From Carposina sasakii (Eukaryota; Arthropoda; Insecta; Lepidoptera; Carposinidae): DNA of 64,000 bases. A model generated the notes under the pieces. The model ran no database searches. It was not told the DNA's origin and saw only the letters and a program-made list of their open reading frames with translations. The stretch covers positions 9,994,120 through 10,058,119 of the forward strand of contig CP053149.1 in assembly GCA_014607495.2 (NCBI GenBank). The letters are read 5' to 3'. Position numbers and translations under genes: made by a program. Shown here in pieces: positions 19,823 to 31,759 of this stretch (its first letter is position 1; the number at the start of each line of letters is the position of its first letter).

Positions 19823-22800
19823 GTAAACATTAAAATTTCAGTTTTATTCAGAGAACCTACAAATTTTTTTGTGATGTAACATAACCAATTAAACATTGCT
19901 TACTTTCTGAAACAATAAATTTGACTTCAGGGCATGTATTTGAGTGGGGCTTTGTTGTTCAGTATTAACATTAATGTTAGATACGTAGGTACCCAGGGGC
20001 AATTTAAAGATTGAAAGTTATATTTATTAGTAAGTAATTATTATTAGGGTCATTAGTTTAAAATTTTGTTAATTTAGCTAATGGGTTTTTTACAGAGACG
20101 AATCAAATGTTCATGATAATATTAGAGCAGGATTGTGCTGTGCAGCATTTTTCTTTTTGATTATATCAGTCCTTACCTTCCCTAATGGCCCATTTACAAG
20201 GCCACACCCTGCACTATGGAGAATAGTATTTGGTATGTCAGTACTATATTTGCTGGCATTACTATTCTTATTGTTTCAAGATTATTCAACAATTTATGAG
20301 ATTATGTATTGGGTTGATCCAAATCTACGTGACTATCATATTGATATGGATAAGGTGAGATATTGTTATAATGAATATTTATTTCAGTTTAAGTCTTCTG
20401 TTTTGGTTTCTAAACTACATGTAGCCACCTAGCAACTTCATTTGCTAAAACCCAATTCCAGTGCTACCTTCCTGGTCCAACTAAGGGTTTACACCTTCCC
20501 TAACTGACACAGTCATTAATATTGGTCTACTAATCTTGACTTACTTGAGTAGTACTTTGAGAGTGAGATCAATAATCCTCATATTCTCATTCCTTGTTGT
20601 ACACAGAAAAACACATTTAAATAAACATTTTTCATTCGGACTTGCATGCCAAAGGTTCCATATAAACCTGTACTTATTATTATTTGAAGTAACTAAATTT
20701 ACAATTGCTTCGCACCAAATTTCAAGATTCTGAGTTCACAGGAATGGACCTATAGGTTTATGTATAAACAATTCAAATGTAACAGCATAAATAAATAATA
20801 TACACATATGTATTATACATATTTCACAAAATAAAACAGTAAGTAGGATATACAGACAGCATAAAAAAAGAGATAGAATTACCTAGTGATTTCTCAACAT
20901 GTTTTTAAAAGTGTTTTTTATTGTGTTGATACAGTCTTTTACACTGAGTATGGCGATATTTTTGACAAAATCATTTTTTTCTTGAAGCAATTTTTCCATT
21001 CTCAAAATTTCCCAATTTATTCTTTTCTCTATATTGAATTCCCCTATTTTTGTTCCCTTTATGTACAGGCACGCTCGTAAGGAATCCAAATACAATAAAC
21101 CTGGAATACACTGGTCATATTCACGCAAAATGTCTTATAAAGTTCTTAGCTAAACTTCGAATTAAAGAGATAATAATTACTTATAAGCCTTTCCAGTTCA
21201 AAGCTGTATTGAAAGGAAGCTATTGTGCAATGCTAGCTACATATATGTATATCAAAAAGAAATATCGGTAAAATAAAAATAAAAAAGCCTTTATTATTTC
21301 ATTGGCATGTGTACAGTGAATCTTGGTAGATAATTGTATGTCTTTTTTTAGTCTGATGCCATCTGGACCCCTCTTCGGGTGAACGCCTCCTCCAGAGATT
21401 GTCACTGGTCCCGGTTTTTTGCAATGTTTGGCCAATTTCTTGTTCCGATAGTGTCTATTTTATCCTTCCACCTAGCTTTTGGTCGACCTCTACTTCTATG
21501 CCCATGAGGACCACTCCACATAGTCACAGTCTTCGTCCACCTATTATCAGTGTAACATGCCATGTGACCTGCCCACCTTCATTTGCAGACCTCGAGCGAA
21601 GGACAATATATCGGTAAAATATGTGTATGGAATAATCTCATCTGGTAAAAAGCGATATCAGCAAATTAAACTTCGGCAAAATCCGCGAAATAAAACAAAT
21701 CTTTGGTAAATTTCGCGAGTGGAAAAATTTGCTTCAAGGAAAAAAAGATTTTGTCAAAAATATCGCCATACTCATTCCACTGCGTGTTGTTTGAAACACC
21801 TTTATGACTCATTAATCATTATTAGGTCATTTGTAAATGTTATAGTAGATAAATGCAGACATTATTTCGAGAAAACTATCTGCCCAGCACCCGTATTATG
21901 AATTTGGTGAGAGTGAGATGTGTCACTTAAACATCAAATCCACTGAGCTAAATAATAACTAGACAAGGCAAGTGTTTCCACTTGGTGTGTAAAAAGGGAT
22001 GTAAACCACTTCTATCAGCCCTTACTCATTCAGTCCTAGCTCGAGAATGAGTGTATTCTAATTAAGTCTATTTTTTACATACAAAGTACACACACTTAGT
22101 TTATCTAGTTATTAATAGCTCTGTGAATTTGACGTTTAAAAGTGAGACATCTCACTCACCAAATTCATCATACGGGTGCTGATTGATTAATTTTGTCTCC
22201 AAATTATCAATTTCCATTAAAATCTGTCTTAGGTAGGAAGTTAAAAGTTTAGTGGTCTAACTAAGGCCAGATGTTTCGATAAGCAGATAGTTTAATGATG
22301 AATAAATTATATGTTGACAGTAGATATAAATATAGAATGTAAGTTATGGCTGGGAGAGTTTTAAAATCTTCAGTCAGTCCATGAATCAATCATCCGTTAA
22401 ATATAAAGTCTATCGAAATTTTTTTATTATCTTTTGACACGAAACTAAGTAGGTAAAAAGATACAACCTTCACTATGGGACCAACTCCAAAATAAAATAT
22501 TGAAAAAAACAATCTGCTGCTCCATACATTTCAGTGCAGTAATTATTCGAGATTGTATGGAACAACAGTTTTTTTTCAATATTTCGAAGTTGGTCCCATA
22601 GTGAAAGTTATTTCTTTTTACCTACCTAGTTTCGCGTCAAAAGATAATCACTAATTTTGGATAGACGTGTATGTACATGTATAATTTGAATACTCCCCAA
22701 CAAAATTGGATACTTACCTAATTGATCCATGTCAGTTTAGGAAAAAGTACAATATTGATCCTGGCCAGCATGATGTGGTTTAAAAAGCAATGTAACACAA

Positions 22801-25800
22801 ACATCCCTATTAGTCATATGCAGTGCACCCTGCATTCATGGCAGATATGATAAAAAAATAAGGTGGAATTAATGTTTGTTCAATTTAACTTCTTTATGTT
22901 ATGTTTCACTGAACTAAAATGTGTTTCTGTTTGTTTTAGGAATATGCTGTAAATTGCTCAGATATAACTTTAGCAAGAGTATGGTCTTGTGTAGATGTGT
23001 TTGCTGCTGGTCATTTTTTGGGCTGGTTGCTAAAAGCTATACTGTTCAGACATGCGGGCCTTTTGTGGGCTATATCTGTAATGTGGGAGATAACTGAAAT
23101 TTCATTTGCACATTTACTCCCGAACTTTTTAGAGTGCTGGTGGGACTCTGTTATATTAGATGTCCTGCTGTGTAATGGTTTGGGTATCTGGTGTGGATTA
23201 AAAATATGCAAAATGTTGGAAATGAGAGAATATAAATGGGTCAGTATAAGGTAAGATTATTTTATACAAATGGTTTAGGCCATTTGAAATCCAATCATAT
23301 TATATGTACTTAGTTACATGTTATTTCCTTCCTAAGTGTACCTATATGTATTTTGCTAATTGATAGGACCTCATATACTAACATGTCTAGATCTTTTATT
23401 CCTGTTTTCTTTCGAATGTGCATACTTAAATTTTATTTACGCGCGTGTTTTATGCTTAACAGGATTGACCTGAAATCTGAATACCTTCAGGGACCTGAGA
23501 CTAAGTAATATTATTTCTCGATCGAATCGATGGAGGTTCGTGACCAACACGTTTGCTTTATTAGCAAACCTTCATTTTCGCGCGTTAGTCGTGTCACGTG
23601 ATAATCTAACTACTATTCGATGCCAGTTTTTGATTGACATTAGGGTCGATTCCGGCAGTCACACTTAACATACACAAACCTAAACCTTGTCTTAGTTAGG
23701 TTTATCTCTCTCCGTTCTTAACATAAATGGCTGAGAGAGAAAAGGACAGATAGGACTAATTTTACGTTTAGTTTTAAGTGTGACTGCCGGAATCGACCAT
23801 ACTGTCTAAGCACCTATATCTAATTTCAGAGTACAAACCTGCCTGCACCCGTAGCGTAAGGAAGGCGGGTTAGAGATAATTGAACGTTATGTTAATTCAG
23901 AGCTATACCTAAGAGATGTCTCGACGTCTGTGCGCCTATTTTGTGAAAGAGCTATTTTGTCTAGTTATTATAAGCTATAGAGCTAAACTTAACAAAATAA
24001 ATGTATCTACTATCTAGCTACCTCGCGTGTAAAATGGGAGTTTGGAGGGAAAATAGACAAACAGTCGGTTTCGAGTCAGGACTGAATGAATTTACGCTGA
24101 AAAAAGTGTTTAGCAATCCCTTTTTACACGCGAAATACATACATTTACTTTGTTTAGACTCGTAGTTATTACATAGGTACCTAATTAATTATGTCTGGAG
24201 TTGTTCAGATGTGAGATGTCTCTATGACCGACCGAATGCTACGGGTGCTGGCCGGTATGCTTACATCAACATTATAAACTACCTATTTTATTTAGGTACT
24301 TACATGTAATAACTGTTTTAGAGATATTTCATCTACTACTGGCAAAATAAAACGGGCTATACTTCAATTCACACCAGTGCAATGGACTCCCGTTCGATGG
24401 TTGGATCCTACTAGTACATACATGAGGATTTTCGCGTTGAGTCAATTGGTCGTGTTTTGGCAGATATCTGAACTGAACACATTCTTTTTAAAGCACATAT
24501 TCCAAATGCCACCATCTCATCCACTTGTGATTGCACGTTTGTGCATTATTGGAGTTATTGTTGCGCCTTCTGTAAGGTCCGTATCACTTTTATGTCTATT
24601 TACACTACACTATACTTATAATAGAACCAAGCATACAATGTAATTATGTAAGTGTAGTACTCGATACTAGTGCGATTTCGTTTTTGTCCCTGTTTTGACG
24701 GGCCAGTCATTAAATGTAGTCGTAAGCTCAAAAACATAATAAGTGTTAGTTAAGTTAATACTCGCATAGAGAAGAGCGGCAATAAAATACACAAATCGTG
24801 CATAAACCATATATTTATACGTAGCCATAATATCAATGGGCTCACAGCTGTTATTAGCAATGCCCCTGCTGATCACCGAATAACCGGTCTCGCACTAGTC
24901 GACGCGGCTGGCACAATCGGTGATAGCCTCGCCGACGACAGGCGCCTGATGGTGAGATTAGATAACAAGAAGCTCCAAAAGAAATTGCAAGCTGTTGATT
25001 GGAGTTTACCACTAATATTTGGTGACCCTAATGACATAGTAAAATATGTGGCGGATCATTTCGATAAGGCTTATAGTGATAGTACCTATAAAACTATAGC
25101 AAACAAACAAAGTAAGCGCAAGGCGTGTAAATGGGCCAACCAGCGACTGGTACAGATGTGCAACAAACGTGACGAGCTTTAATCGTCTACTTTATAACAA
25201 ATATAGAAATAAGACAAATAAATATGTTCAATATTTAAGGAATAAATCTATAAAAAATGATATAAAACAAAACTATAACAACACAAGGAAAATTTGGGAA
25301 ATAATAAATTCATTGACTGGGAAAATAATAGAATCCATTGATAAAAAAATCATAAAACTATTTAAAATTAGTTCAAAAGATCTAGCTAATAACTTTAGTA
25401 CACAGTTTGAAAACAATGTTAAAAATATTTGCTCCCCATGTTATAAACTACTATTAAATCCCGATACATATGAAAACAATACTAACCTATCTATCAGATT
25501 ACCTAAAGCGCGGATAAAAGTAGTTGAGCGCATAATAAGAGAAATAAATGTAAACAAAAGCCCTGGGTATGATGGCATACGTGCAAAAGATATGAAATAC
25601 ATACAAACTAACTTAACTCCTGTCATTACTCACCTCATAAACTGCTGCATAAGCACATCTTTGTATCCCGACGTCCTTAAAATAGGTATTATACGACCAA
25701 TATTCAAAAAAGGCAATCAAAACGACTATAACAATTACAGGCCTATAGCCGCCTATAACTATCTTGTCTTGTTTAGATAAAATAATTGAGCGGTATTTGG

Positions 25801-27085
25801 GAAATGAAATCAGCAAATTCCTACAACATAACAATATTATTCACAGTAAACAATATGGTTTCCAAAAGAACAAAAGCACATCGCAATTACTTAGTCTCTT
25901 TACAAACGAAGTTAATAACTATCTAGATAATAAAATGCATGTATTAGTAATATTTATTGATTTCAGTAAAGCTTTTGATGTCTTAAATTACATAACATTA
26001 TATAAAAAATTATCACAAAACGGGATACGAGGTCCGTTATTAAATTTACTAAAAAATTATCACACAAACAGACTAACAATGGTTAAAATAAATAACGCCT
26101 TTAGCGATAAAATTATGACAGACAGAGGCACAGCACAGGGATCAATTCTCGGACCTACAGAATACTTAATTTATGTCAATGACATGTGTAATACGATAAA
26201 AGAAGGCTCTGTCTACCAATTCGCAGATGATACTTGCTTGCTGGTTGCCCATAGGGACAACATTAATATGGCTCAACATGCCTTACAATTAAACTATGAC
26301 ACATTCTGTAAATGGGCTCACGATGTTGGCTTAGTTATCAACTCGCAAAAGACAACACTTATGCACATACATTCTTCTCAAAATATAGCACCTAATCCGC
26401 CCAGCATTATCAGTCATGGTCACCACTGCCTTCATGTGTCATGTTGTGATAATTCATGTCTTCCGTTAAAACTTGTTAATGAACATACTTATATTGGGTT
26501 CGTGATTGATAGTCGATTCTGCTGGGGACCACATAAGGATAGAGTATGTGCAAAACTTAGATCTATAATGAGTAAGCTTTATATATTAAAGTACAAACTA
26601 CCATATAAAACACTCAGACTGTTATACATGGCCCTAGCGAACTCGTCTGTGGATTACGGGCTAACTAGCTATGGAAGAACTTATAAAACGTATCTGCAGG
26701 ATATCCATAAACTGCAAAATAAAATGCTTAAAATTATTGTACCACGCCACATAAAGAACCAATATAAAAATGGCAAAATTAACTTATTCAAATACTGCAA
26801 AGTGATGGATGTTTTTGATAAATTTAAGTACTTGCTCTTAACAGAGATGCATGATCAGAGTTTACTTATCTGCAAAAGCCGTATTAACAGACTCAGACAG
26901 TTAAAATATAGCGAAAAGTATGTACTGCCTGCTACAAGTAACCTATATGGTACTAAAACTTACAAATACTTACTCGTAATACCGCACATTGTTAATGACC
27001 TTCAGGAGTTATACTCTAAAGATAAGAAATACAAACGTAAGCTAAAACATCACTACCTAGGACCTTCGGCAGCTTATGGTCACTC

Positions 27086-27171
<86 letters not shown>

Positions 27172-30100
27172 CCTCTCTAGAGGTTTTTTATACATAATAG
27201 TGAAAATAAACTGCATTGTATCAAGTGTAATGAACAAAATAAATGAAAAAAAAAAAAACAAATTAATATTCATTTGCTCGCCAACAAAAGCGACCGGCTG
27301 GTTGTCAAAACTTAAATTTGACGGTATTTGTAGTGATTCAGCATGTTACGAGTTTTAATATTATATCTCTTTCCAGGCAATACTACATATACGTAACTGA
27401 CCCTAAATGCAAGAGAGTCGGCACTCAGTGCTGGGTGTACGGTGCTATAATGGTGGCGGAAACTATACTGTGCATCAAGAACGGGAAAGAACTTTTTGGA
27501 CAAACTCAGTTTTCAAACATTGTAGTTTGGCTAATCATTCAAATTCTAGTCTCCATAAGTTGTGTTTATGGAGTAGTTCTGTATCATCGATTAATCGAGG
27601 TAACTAGATCTAATTAATTTCAACAGATAACCAAATGCTCTTCGCATGATGCCAATTAGGTATACTCGTATAGTGTTTTGTGGTAGCCCTGTCATTTTAC
27701 TAATTTATTCCAGCCAAAATCCGTTTTATTCCTTAACACTATTAACAAAACACAGTAGGTATCATAAAACGAAGTTTATGTCTAGAAATGGTTATGGTGC
27801 TTTCTAAAGTTAACCGCTGGGAGACCTCTATGGATTGTGATACTATGTACTAGTGGACCCGACAGACGTTGTCCTGTCCCACGCCTTAAATGCAAACTTT
27901 CTGAAATAAGCTGTAACAATATGAACCGTTATAAAAACATTGTGTAATTGACCGAATTGTGAATCTAAACCATTTTCGAACCCACTAAAAAAATCACACT
28001 AAAAACATCATCAAAATCGGTTTTAGAAGAACTTCAATTACACACACACGACAGTTATAACGAAACGAACAGATATGATTAATTCATCATCATTCATCAT
28101 TTACAGCCCTGAGAAGTCCACTGTTGGACGTAGGCCTCCCCAACAACCTCCACTCCGACCGGTCGGAAGCAGCCTGCATCCAAACGACGCCCGCGACCTT
28201 GGCCAGGTCGTCCGTCCACCTCGCGAGTGGCCTTCCCACGCTGCGCTTGCCGATACGTGGTATCCACTCCAGAACTTCCATCAGTTCTTCGAGCTATGTG
28301 CCCTGCCCATTGCCACTTCTGCTTGCTGGACCGTTGAGCTATGTCGGTGATCTTTGTACGTCTGCGGATCTCCTCATTTCTGATTCGATCACGCGGAGAG
28401 ATCCCAAGCATAGCTCTCTCCATCGCTCGCTGTGCGATCCTGAGCTTCTTTATGAGGCACATAGTTAGAGACCACGTCTCGGCACCGTAGGTCATCACCG
28501 GCAACACGCATTGATTGAATAACTTCGTCTTTAAGGACTGGGGTATCTTGGACACAAATAAGCTTCATAGTTTCCCGAACGCCGCCCAGCCGAGTTGGAT
28601 TCGTCGATTTATCTCCTTACAGTTGGACCTACCTAGTTTGACCATCTGTCCTGTCTGACATACTCGTCATTAACTTCGAGCATCGAGCTCCCAACCAGTA
28701 CAGGAGTGGGCGGCACATGGACGTTCGACATGATCTTCGTCTTGTCCATGTTCATCTTCAGGCCCACCTGTTGGGAGACTCGATTGAGGCCATCGAGCAT
28801 TGTGCTTAGATCCTTCAGCGATTCTGCCATGACCACGATGTCGTTTGCAAACCAAAGGTGAGTGATATATTCGCCGTAGATATTGATGCAGAGTCCTTTC
28901 CATTCGAGAAGCTTAAAGGCGTCTTCCACTGCATTGGTGAAGAGCTTCGGGGAAATAACATCTCCTTTTCTCACTCCCCTCTGCAATGAAATCGGCTCAG
29001 TTATCCGCTCCTGTACTCGTACCGACATGGTGGCGTTGCTGTATAAACACTTCAGCACTTCGATATATCGATGGTCAGTATGGAGAGACTGCAGCACTGT
29101 CCATGACTCGATCGAATCAAAGGCCTTCTCATAGCCCACGAACGCTAGGCATGGTGGCCGATTATACTCTCCCGTTTCTTGTATAATCTGTAGCATGTGG
29201 ATATGGTCTATGGTGCTAAATTTAAACTTTTCGGAACCGGCTTGTTCGGGAGGTTGGAACTCATCGAAACTGCGAGCAAGACGATTCTTAATTAATTACC
29301 CTTGAAAACAACTTGTAGACAGGGCTCAGAAGCGAGATGGGCCTATAGTTCTTCAGCAAGGCTTTATCTTTTTTAAGAATAGCATCACCACACTTCTGCT
29401 CCATGCTTCCGGCATTACACCTTCGAGCAGGACGGAATTGAAGAGCCTAATTAATTATATAAAGATAAAGGAAACATTTCTGAGAAATAACAACCATCTA
29501 CCGCGGGCGTAACTGAAACTAAAGTATCCTTGTGAGTAATCGACACAGCGACTACAGCGCAGTCTGCCAGATTCTATGTGAAAGGTTCTCTAACATCAAC
29601 AATAATATAAATCTTCTGTTAGTGTGTTTGTGATTGAACTGCTTCTAAAAGGCTGGACCGATTTTTATGATTTTTTTTTTGTGTATTCAAGTGGGTTTGA
29701 GAATTGTTTAGATTCACATTTCGGTCAACGACATTTTGTTTTTTCTGCAGTCCACGCGGATGGAGTTCAAAAACATTATTCAGTTGACCGAATTGTAAAT
29801 CTAAACCATCTTCGAACCTACTTGAACACACACAAACAATTTAATCAAAATCTGTCCAGCCGTTTAGAAGGAAATCCATTACAAACGTAAGAATAGAAGA
29901 TTTATTTATGTAAGGATAATTTTTTAAAACGAAAAACCGACTTCCTCCCAAAACTCGAGCTTACTAAAGTAAAATTTTACTAAAGGGCAAATATATATTG
30001 CGTTAAGCCGTGTACGATGTTTAGAAGGCATAATATTGTCAGATTTATATGCCAGCAAATGATTAAATAGGCCACATGACAAAAGAGAGAAATGAGTAGG

Positions 30101-31745
30101 CTTCGAAACTTTACGTCTGACAATATAAGCAACATATAATAACACTCCTTCTTCCTGCCCTGTTCCCAATCATTTGGGGTCGGTTCAATATGTAGGTACT
30201 CTTTCATTCATACCTATTATCCGTCATCTCGTTATTCTCATGTCTACCTCTTCCTCTATGACCATCTTACTTCGGACACGGCTTAACGCAACATATAATT
30301 TCACTACTTAACACAATTATCTTCATCTTCATAAGCCTATTGCAGTCCACTACTGGACGTAGGCCTCCTCCTGCCATAGGGGGATTTTGTTACTAAAAAG
30401 TTCCACTATCTGTTTTTCGGCGGCTCTATCATCACACCCTCGTTTCCTTTATATTATGTGTAGCTGACCAAAATTCTCTATATAAATCTAAAAACGGACT
30501 ACTCGTGCCTTTTATATTTGAGGATATCCCTAGATTCCATAGAGATTCCATCATCAGATGTTATGTTTTATATGTAGGTGATCAAAACGCTCAGTAAAAG
30601 TATAAAAACAGACTACATGTGCCTACAATATTTGAGGATTGCCCTCGATTTCTCCAAGATCCCATCATCAGATCCTGACATGGTGAATATAGGACAGTTG
30701 GTCCCATATTCACCATGTCAGGGAAGCATACCATGACGAACTATAAAAAAATATTGAAATCGGTTCATAAATGACGGAGTTCTGAGGTAACACACATAAA
30801 AAACACAGACGAATTGATAACCTCTCTTTTTTGAAGTCGGTTAAAAAGAAAACATTTCCGAGATATAACAACCATCTACCGGGCCTAACTGAAACTAAAG
30901 TATATTTTTGAATATTCGACACGGCGACTGCACCGCAGTCTGCCGGGTCCCATGTAAAAAGTTCTAACATAAACAACAATATAAATCTTCTTTTCGTGTG
31001 GTTTTATTGAACTCCTTCTAAACGACTGGACCAATTTTGATGAAATTTTGTGTGTATGTTTAAGTTGGTTCGAGGATGGTTTAGCTTCACAATTCGGTAA
31101 ACAATTTTTTTTTTTGGATTCCGTCCGCGTGGACTGCAGAGAAGACAAAATGTCGTTGACCGAATCGTAAGTCTAAACCATTCTCGAACCCACTTGAACA
31201 CACACACAAAATTTCATCAAAATAGGTTGAGCCGTTTAGAGGGAAATCCATTACAAACACACGAACAGAAGATTTTTATATATAAAGATTTTTAAGTTAA
31301 CTTAGAATGGGTGTTATTTTAAATTTGAACTCGTCTCTGAGAATTTCTTTTGACGTTTCCTTTCATATAATTAGTATAAAATGACGTCTAATGGGGGCTA
31401 CGCTACTGTATACCTCAGATGAATGATAAAGCTGTATACTATCTTTTCTCTATGGGGCTACCGGTACCGAAATCAGGCTTAGGAGTTATTCCATGAAACG
31501 CATTCTGGTAGTAATGAAAGAGTTTATTGTCTTTTTTGGATCTGTACCGTAAAACTCGTCAAAATTAGTAAAAAAATATCCACCAATAAAACTGCTAAGT
31601 ATTCTATTAAGTCCACTCCAGTGAATGGGATTTAAAAGGAAACAATATAAATAATTCATGTACATACCTAACAAATATTTATTTCTTATTACAGCCTTGT
31701 CCAGATTGCTTCATAGACAGTCCAAGTCCGAAAAAAAACCAATAG
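19638..31745 (+). CDS. Pss: Phosphatidylserine synthase (PSS1 type), six-exon gene
   Basis: Join 19638-19822, 20096-20354, 22940-23250, 24322-24576, 27377-27599, 31695-31745: 1284 nt, 427 residues plus stop, close to the ~470 of vertebrate PTDSS1. The enzyme exchanges the head group of phosphatidylcholine or phosphatidylethanolamine for serine in ER/mitochondria-associated membranes. Recognition rests on family blocks in order: [90 protein letters not shown] and [10 protein letters not shown]. About ten hydrophobic segments are visible. All junctions are GT..AG and keep frame. Intron sizes are 273, 2585, 1071, 2800 and 4095 bp; all but the first are swollen by transposons. It is PSS1-like rather than PSS2-like mainly from overall block identity as I remember it. 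No host gene follows before 56 kb. Confidence 0.93.
20096..20354 (+). CDS. Pss: Pss exon 2
   Basis: Acceptor TTTTTACAG|A, completing an Arg codon. Residues 62-148, with two hydrophobic segments on either side of [15 protein letters not shown], the most conserved block of PSS1. Ends DMDK at donor AAG|GTGAGA, phase 0. Reading past the donor gives only intron residues. Confidence 0.93.
20940..21777. mobile_element. Element with ~55-bp inverted repeats around a LINE scrap
   Basis: GAGTATGGCGATATTTTTGAC...TTGAAGCAATTTTTCC near 20945 is mirrored by GGAAAAATTTGCTTCAAGG...AATATCGCCATACTC near 21720. The interior contains an inserted RTE-like fragment at 21340-21610. Confidence 0.65.
21340..21610 (-). 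pseudogene. RTE-like LINE 3' fragment
   Basis: Minus-strand frames encode [20 protein letters not shown] and [17 protein letters not shown] phrases, which occur downstream of the RT in RTE-type LINEs. Short, frameshifted and non-functional. Confidence 0.5.
21885..22181. mobile_element. MITE with CAGCACCCGTA termini, copy 1
   Basis: Left CAGCACCCGTATTATGAATT...GGTGAGAGTGAGATG and right CATCTCACTCACC...AAATTCATCATACGGGTGCTG form ~35-bp imperfect inverted repeats around 230 bp. Related ends occur at 9548-9585 and 23842-24250. TSD not clear. Confidence 0.75.
22427..22649. repeat. Foldback element, ~80-bp arms
   Basis: ATTATCTTTTGACACGAAAC...CACTATGGGACCAACT (22427-22512) is inverted at 22568-22649 (AGTTGGTCCCATAGTG...TTTCGCGTCAAAAGATAAT). 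Loop ~55 bp. Confidence 0.8.
22940..23250 (+). CDS. Pss: Pss exon 3
   Basis: Acceptor TTGTTTTAG|GAATATGC, phase 0. Residues 149-251. Contains [19 protein letters not shown] and [12 protein letters not shown] followed by ILDVLLCNG. Polar residues embedded in these membrane segments are thought to line the active site in PSS1. Donor AAG|GTAAGA. Confidence 0.93.
23643..23799. mobile_element. Short MITE with GGTCGATTCCGG termini, copy 1
   Basis: GGGTCGATTCCGGCAGTCAC...TTAA at the left is mirrored by TTAAGTGTGACTGCCGGAAT...CGACC at the right. Inverted pairing continues inward through the CTCTCTCCG/GAGAGAGA words, so the ~157 bp can fold almost completely. Second copy at 56957-57097. Lies in Pss intron 3. 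Confidence 0.85.
23842..24250. mobile_element. MITE with GCACCCGTA termini, copy 2
   Basis: Left CTGCACCCGTAGCGTAAGG and right GAATGCTACGGGTGCTGG. Internal words CTAGTTATTATAAGCTATAG and TTTTTACACGCG relate it to the copy at 21885-22181. In Pss intron 3. Confidence 0.6.
24322..24576 (+). CDS. Pss: Pss exon 4
   Basis: Acceptor CTGTTTTAG|A completes an Arg codon. Residues 252-336, with [19 protein letters not shown], a membrane segment ending [11 protein letters not shown], and [11 protein letters not shown]. Donor AAG|GTCCGT is the weakest of the five. Confidence 0.92.
24840..27257 (+). pseudogene. Jockey-like non-LTR retrotransposon, 5'-truncated, frameshifted
   Basis: Plus-strand frames run from the end of an AP-endonuclease-like region (ADHRITG) through a linker to reverse transcriptase. 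RT blocks: [26 protein letters not shown] and YRPIA (second frame), then [20 protein letters not shown] and [10 protein letters not shown] (third frame, active site near 26220). Frame changes near 25180 and 25775. The 3' end has AACAAAATAAATG plus A12 at about 27257. A weak TSD, TAATATCA versus TAATATTCA, may flank it. The polarity is the same as Pss. An 84-nt T-run interrupts its 3' part. Confidence 0.85.
27088..27171. repeat. 84-base uninterrupted poly(T)
   Basis: Pure T from 27088 to 27171 between GGTCACTCTA and CCTCTCTAG, inside the 3' part of a sense LINE. The phenylalanine run it encodes is not real coding. It could be an inverted poly(A) relic or an assembly artefact. Confidence 0.95.
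27377..27599 (+). CDS. Pss: Pss exon 5
   Basis: Acceptor CTCTTTCCAG|G completes an Arg codon. Residues 337-411 with [20 protein letters not shown], typical of PSS1, and the last membrane segment. Donor GAG|GTAACT. Confidence 0.93.
28085..29450 (-). pseudogene. RTE-clade LINE, 5'-truncated and frameshifted
   Basis: Minus strand. RT palm at 28633-29196 with [25 protein letters not shown] and LWFANDIVV, where the usual FADD box has become FAND, so the copy is catalytically dead. C-terminal part at 28097-28555 with YGAETWSLT and [11 protein letters not shown], typical of RTE. The 3' tail is (ATGATG)n near 28085. ATTAATT words occur at both edges (28079, 29449), a possible short TSD. The plus-strand ORFs here are shadows. 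Confidence 0.85.
29460..29919. repeat. Helitron-like block, copy 1 of a flanking pair
   Basis: GAAACATTTCTGAGAAATAA ... CAGTCCACGCGGATGGAGTT ... GGAAATCCATTACAAACG. The same order recurs at 30847-31290. CCACGCGGATGGAG resembles the Helitron 3' GC-rich subterminal block. Confidence 0.6.
29920..30846. mobile_element. Composite ACCGACTTC-family element, copy 2 (complete)
   Basis: Left terminus AAAACGAAAAACCGACTTCC, right terminus TTTTTTGAAGTCGGTTAA: a short inverted repeat around ACCGACTTC. It includes an internal piece (CTATTGCAGTCCACTACTGG, ACGTAGGCCTCCTCCTGCC) matching the 3' end of RTE LINEs. No transposase. No TSD visible, so superfamily is unassigned. Confidence 0.75.
30847..31290. repeat. 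Helitron-like block, copy 2 of a flanking pair
   Basis: Direct repeat of 29460-29919 (ACATTTCCGAGATATAACAA, CGCAGTCTGCCGGGTCCCAT). Contains TCCGTCCGCGTGGACTGCAG and ends near TTTTTATATATAAAG. Confidence 0.6.
31695..31745 (+). CDS. Pss: Pss exon 6 (terminal)
   Basis: Acceptor TTCTTATTACAG|CC, phase 0. It encodes [16 protein letters not shown] and a TAG stop. An AATAAA signal lies at 31754-31759, only nine bases after the stop. The stop is itself directly followed by a donor-like GTGAGT, so the transcript could also splice onward in its 3' UTR. The short polar tail fits a cytosolic C-terminus. The exon sits 4 kb from exon 5, so it is less certain than the others. Confidence 0.75.
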   Translation, partial: PCPDCFIDSPSPKKNQ

Positions 31746-31753
31746 GTGAGTGT

Positions 31754-31759
31754 AATAAA
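31754..31759 (+). promoter_or_regulatory. Candidate Pss polyadenylation signal
   Basis: AATAAA nine bases after the predicted Pss stop codon. This would give a very short 3' UTR. Confidence 0.45.

Larger units (their letters stand above)
20355..22939 (+). other. Pss intron 2, filled with repeats
   Basis: Holds an inverted-repeat pair (20940-20998 and 21715-21775) enclosing a LINE fragment, a MITE at 21885-22181 and a foldback at 22427-22649. No exon-like ORF with splice sites was found inside. Confidence 0.75.
24577..27376 (+). other. Pss intron 4 with a LINE insertion
   Basis: 2.8-kb intron. After ~260 bp of ordinary sequence it contains a 5'-truncated sense-strand LINE from about 24840 to its poly(A) at 27257. 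Confidence 0.85.
27600..31694 (+). other. Pss intron 5, composed mostly of transposon remnants
   Basis: In order: Helitron-like block 27850-28075, RTE LINE on minus 28085-29450, repeated block 29460-29919, composite ACCGACTTC element 29920-30846, repeated block 30847-31290, then ~400 bp with nothing recognised before exon 6. Confidence 0.75.

Noticed and set aside
20133..20432. Separate 99-residue membrane protein
   Set aside because: This is Pss exon 2 read from an internal Met and through the donor into intron 2.
22997..23254. Separate 85-residue membrane protein
   Set aside because: This is Pss exon 3 from an internal Met; the true exon begins at 22940.
26900..27197. Poly-phenylalanine C-terminus of the LINE RT ORF and the poly-lysine ORF on the other strand
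   Set aside because: Both are translations of the 84-base T-run.
28670..29186. Overlapping plus-strand ORFs opposite the RTE RT
   Set aside because: Shadows of the minus-strand reverse transcriptase.
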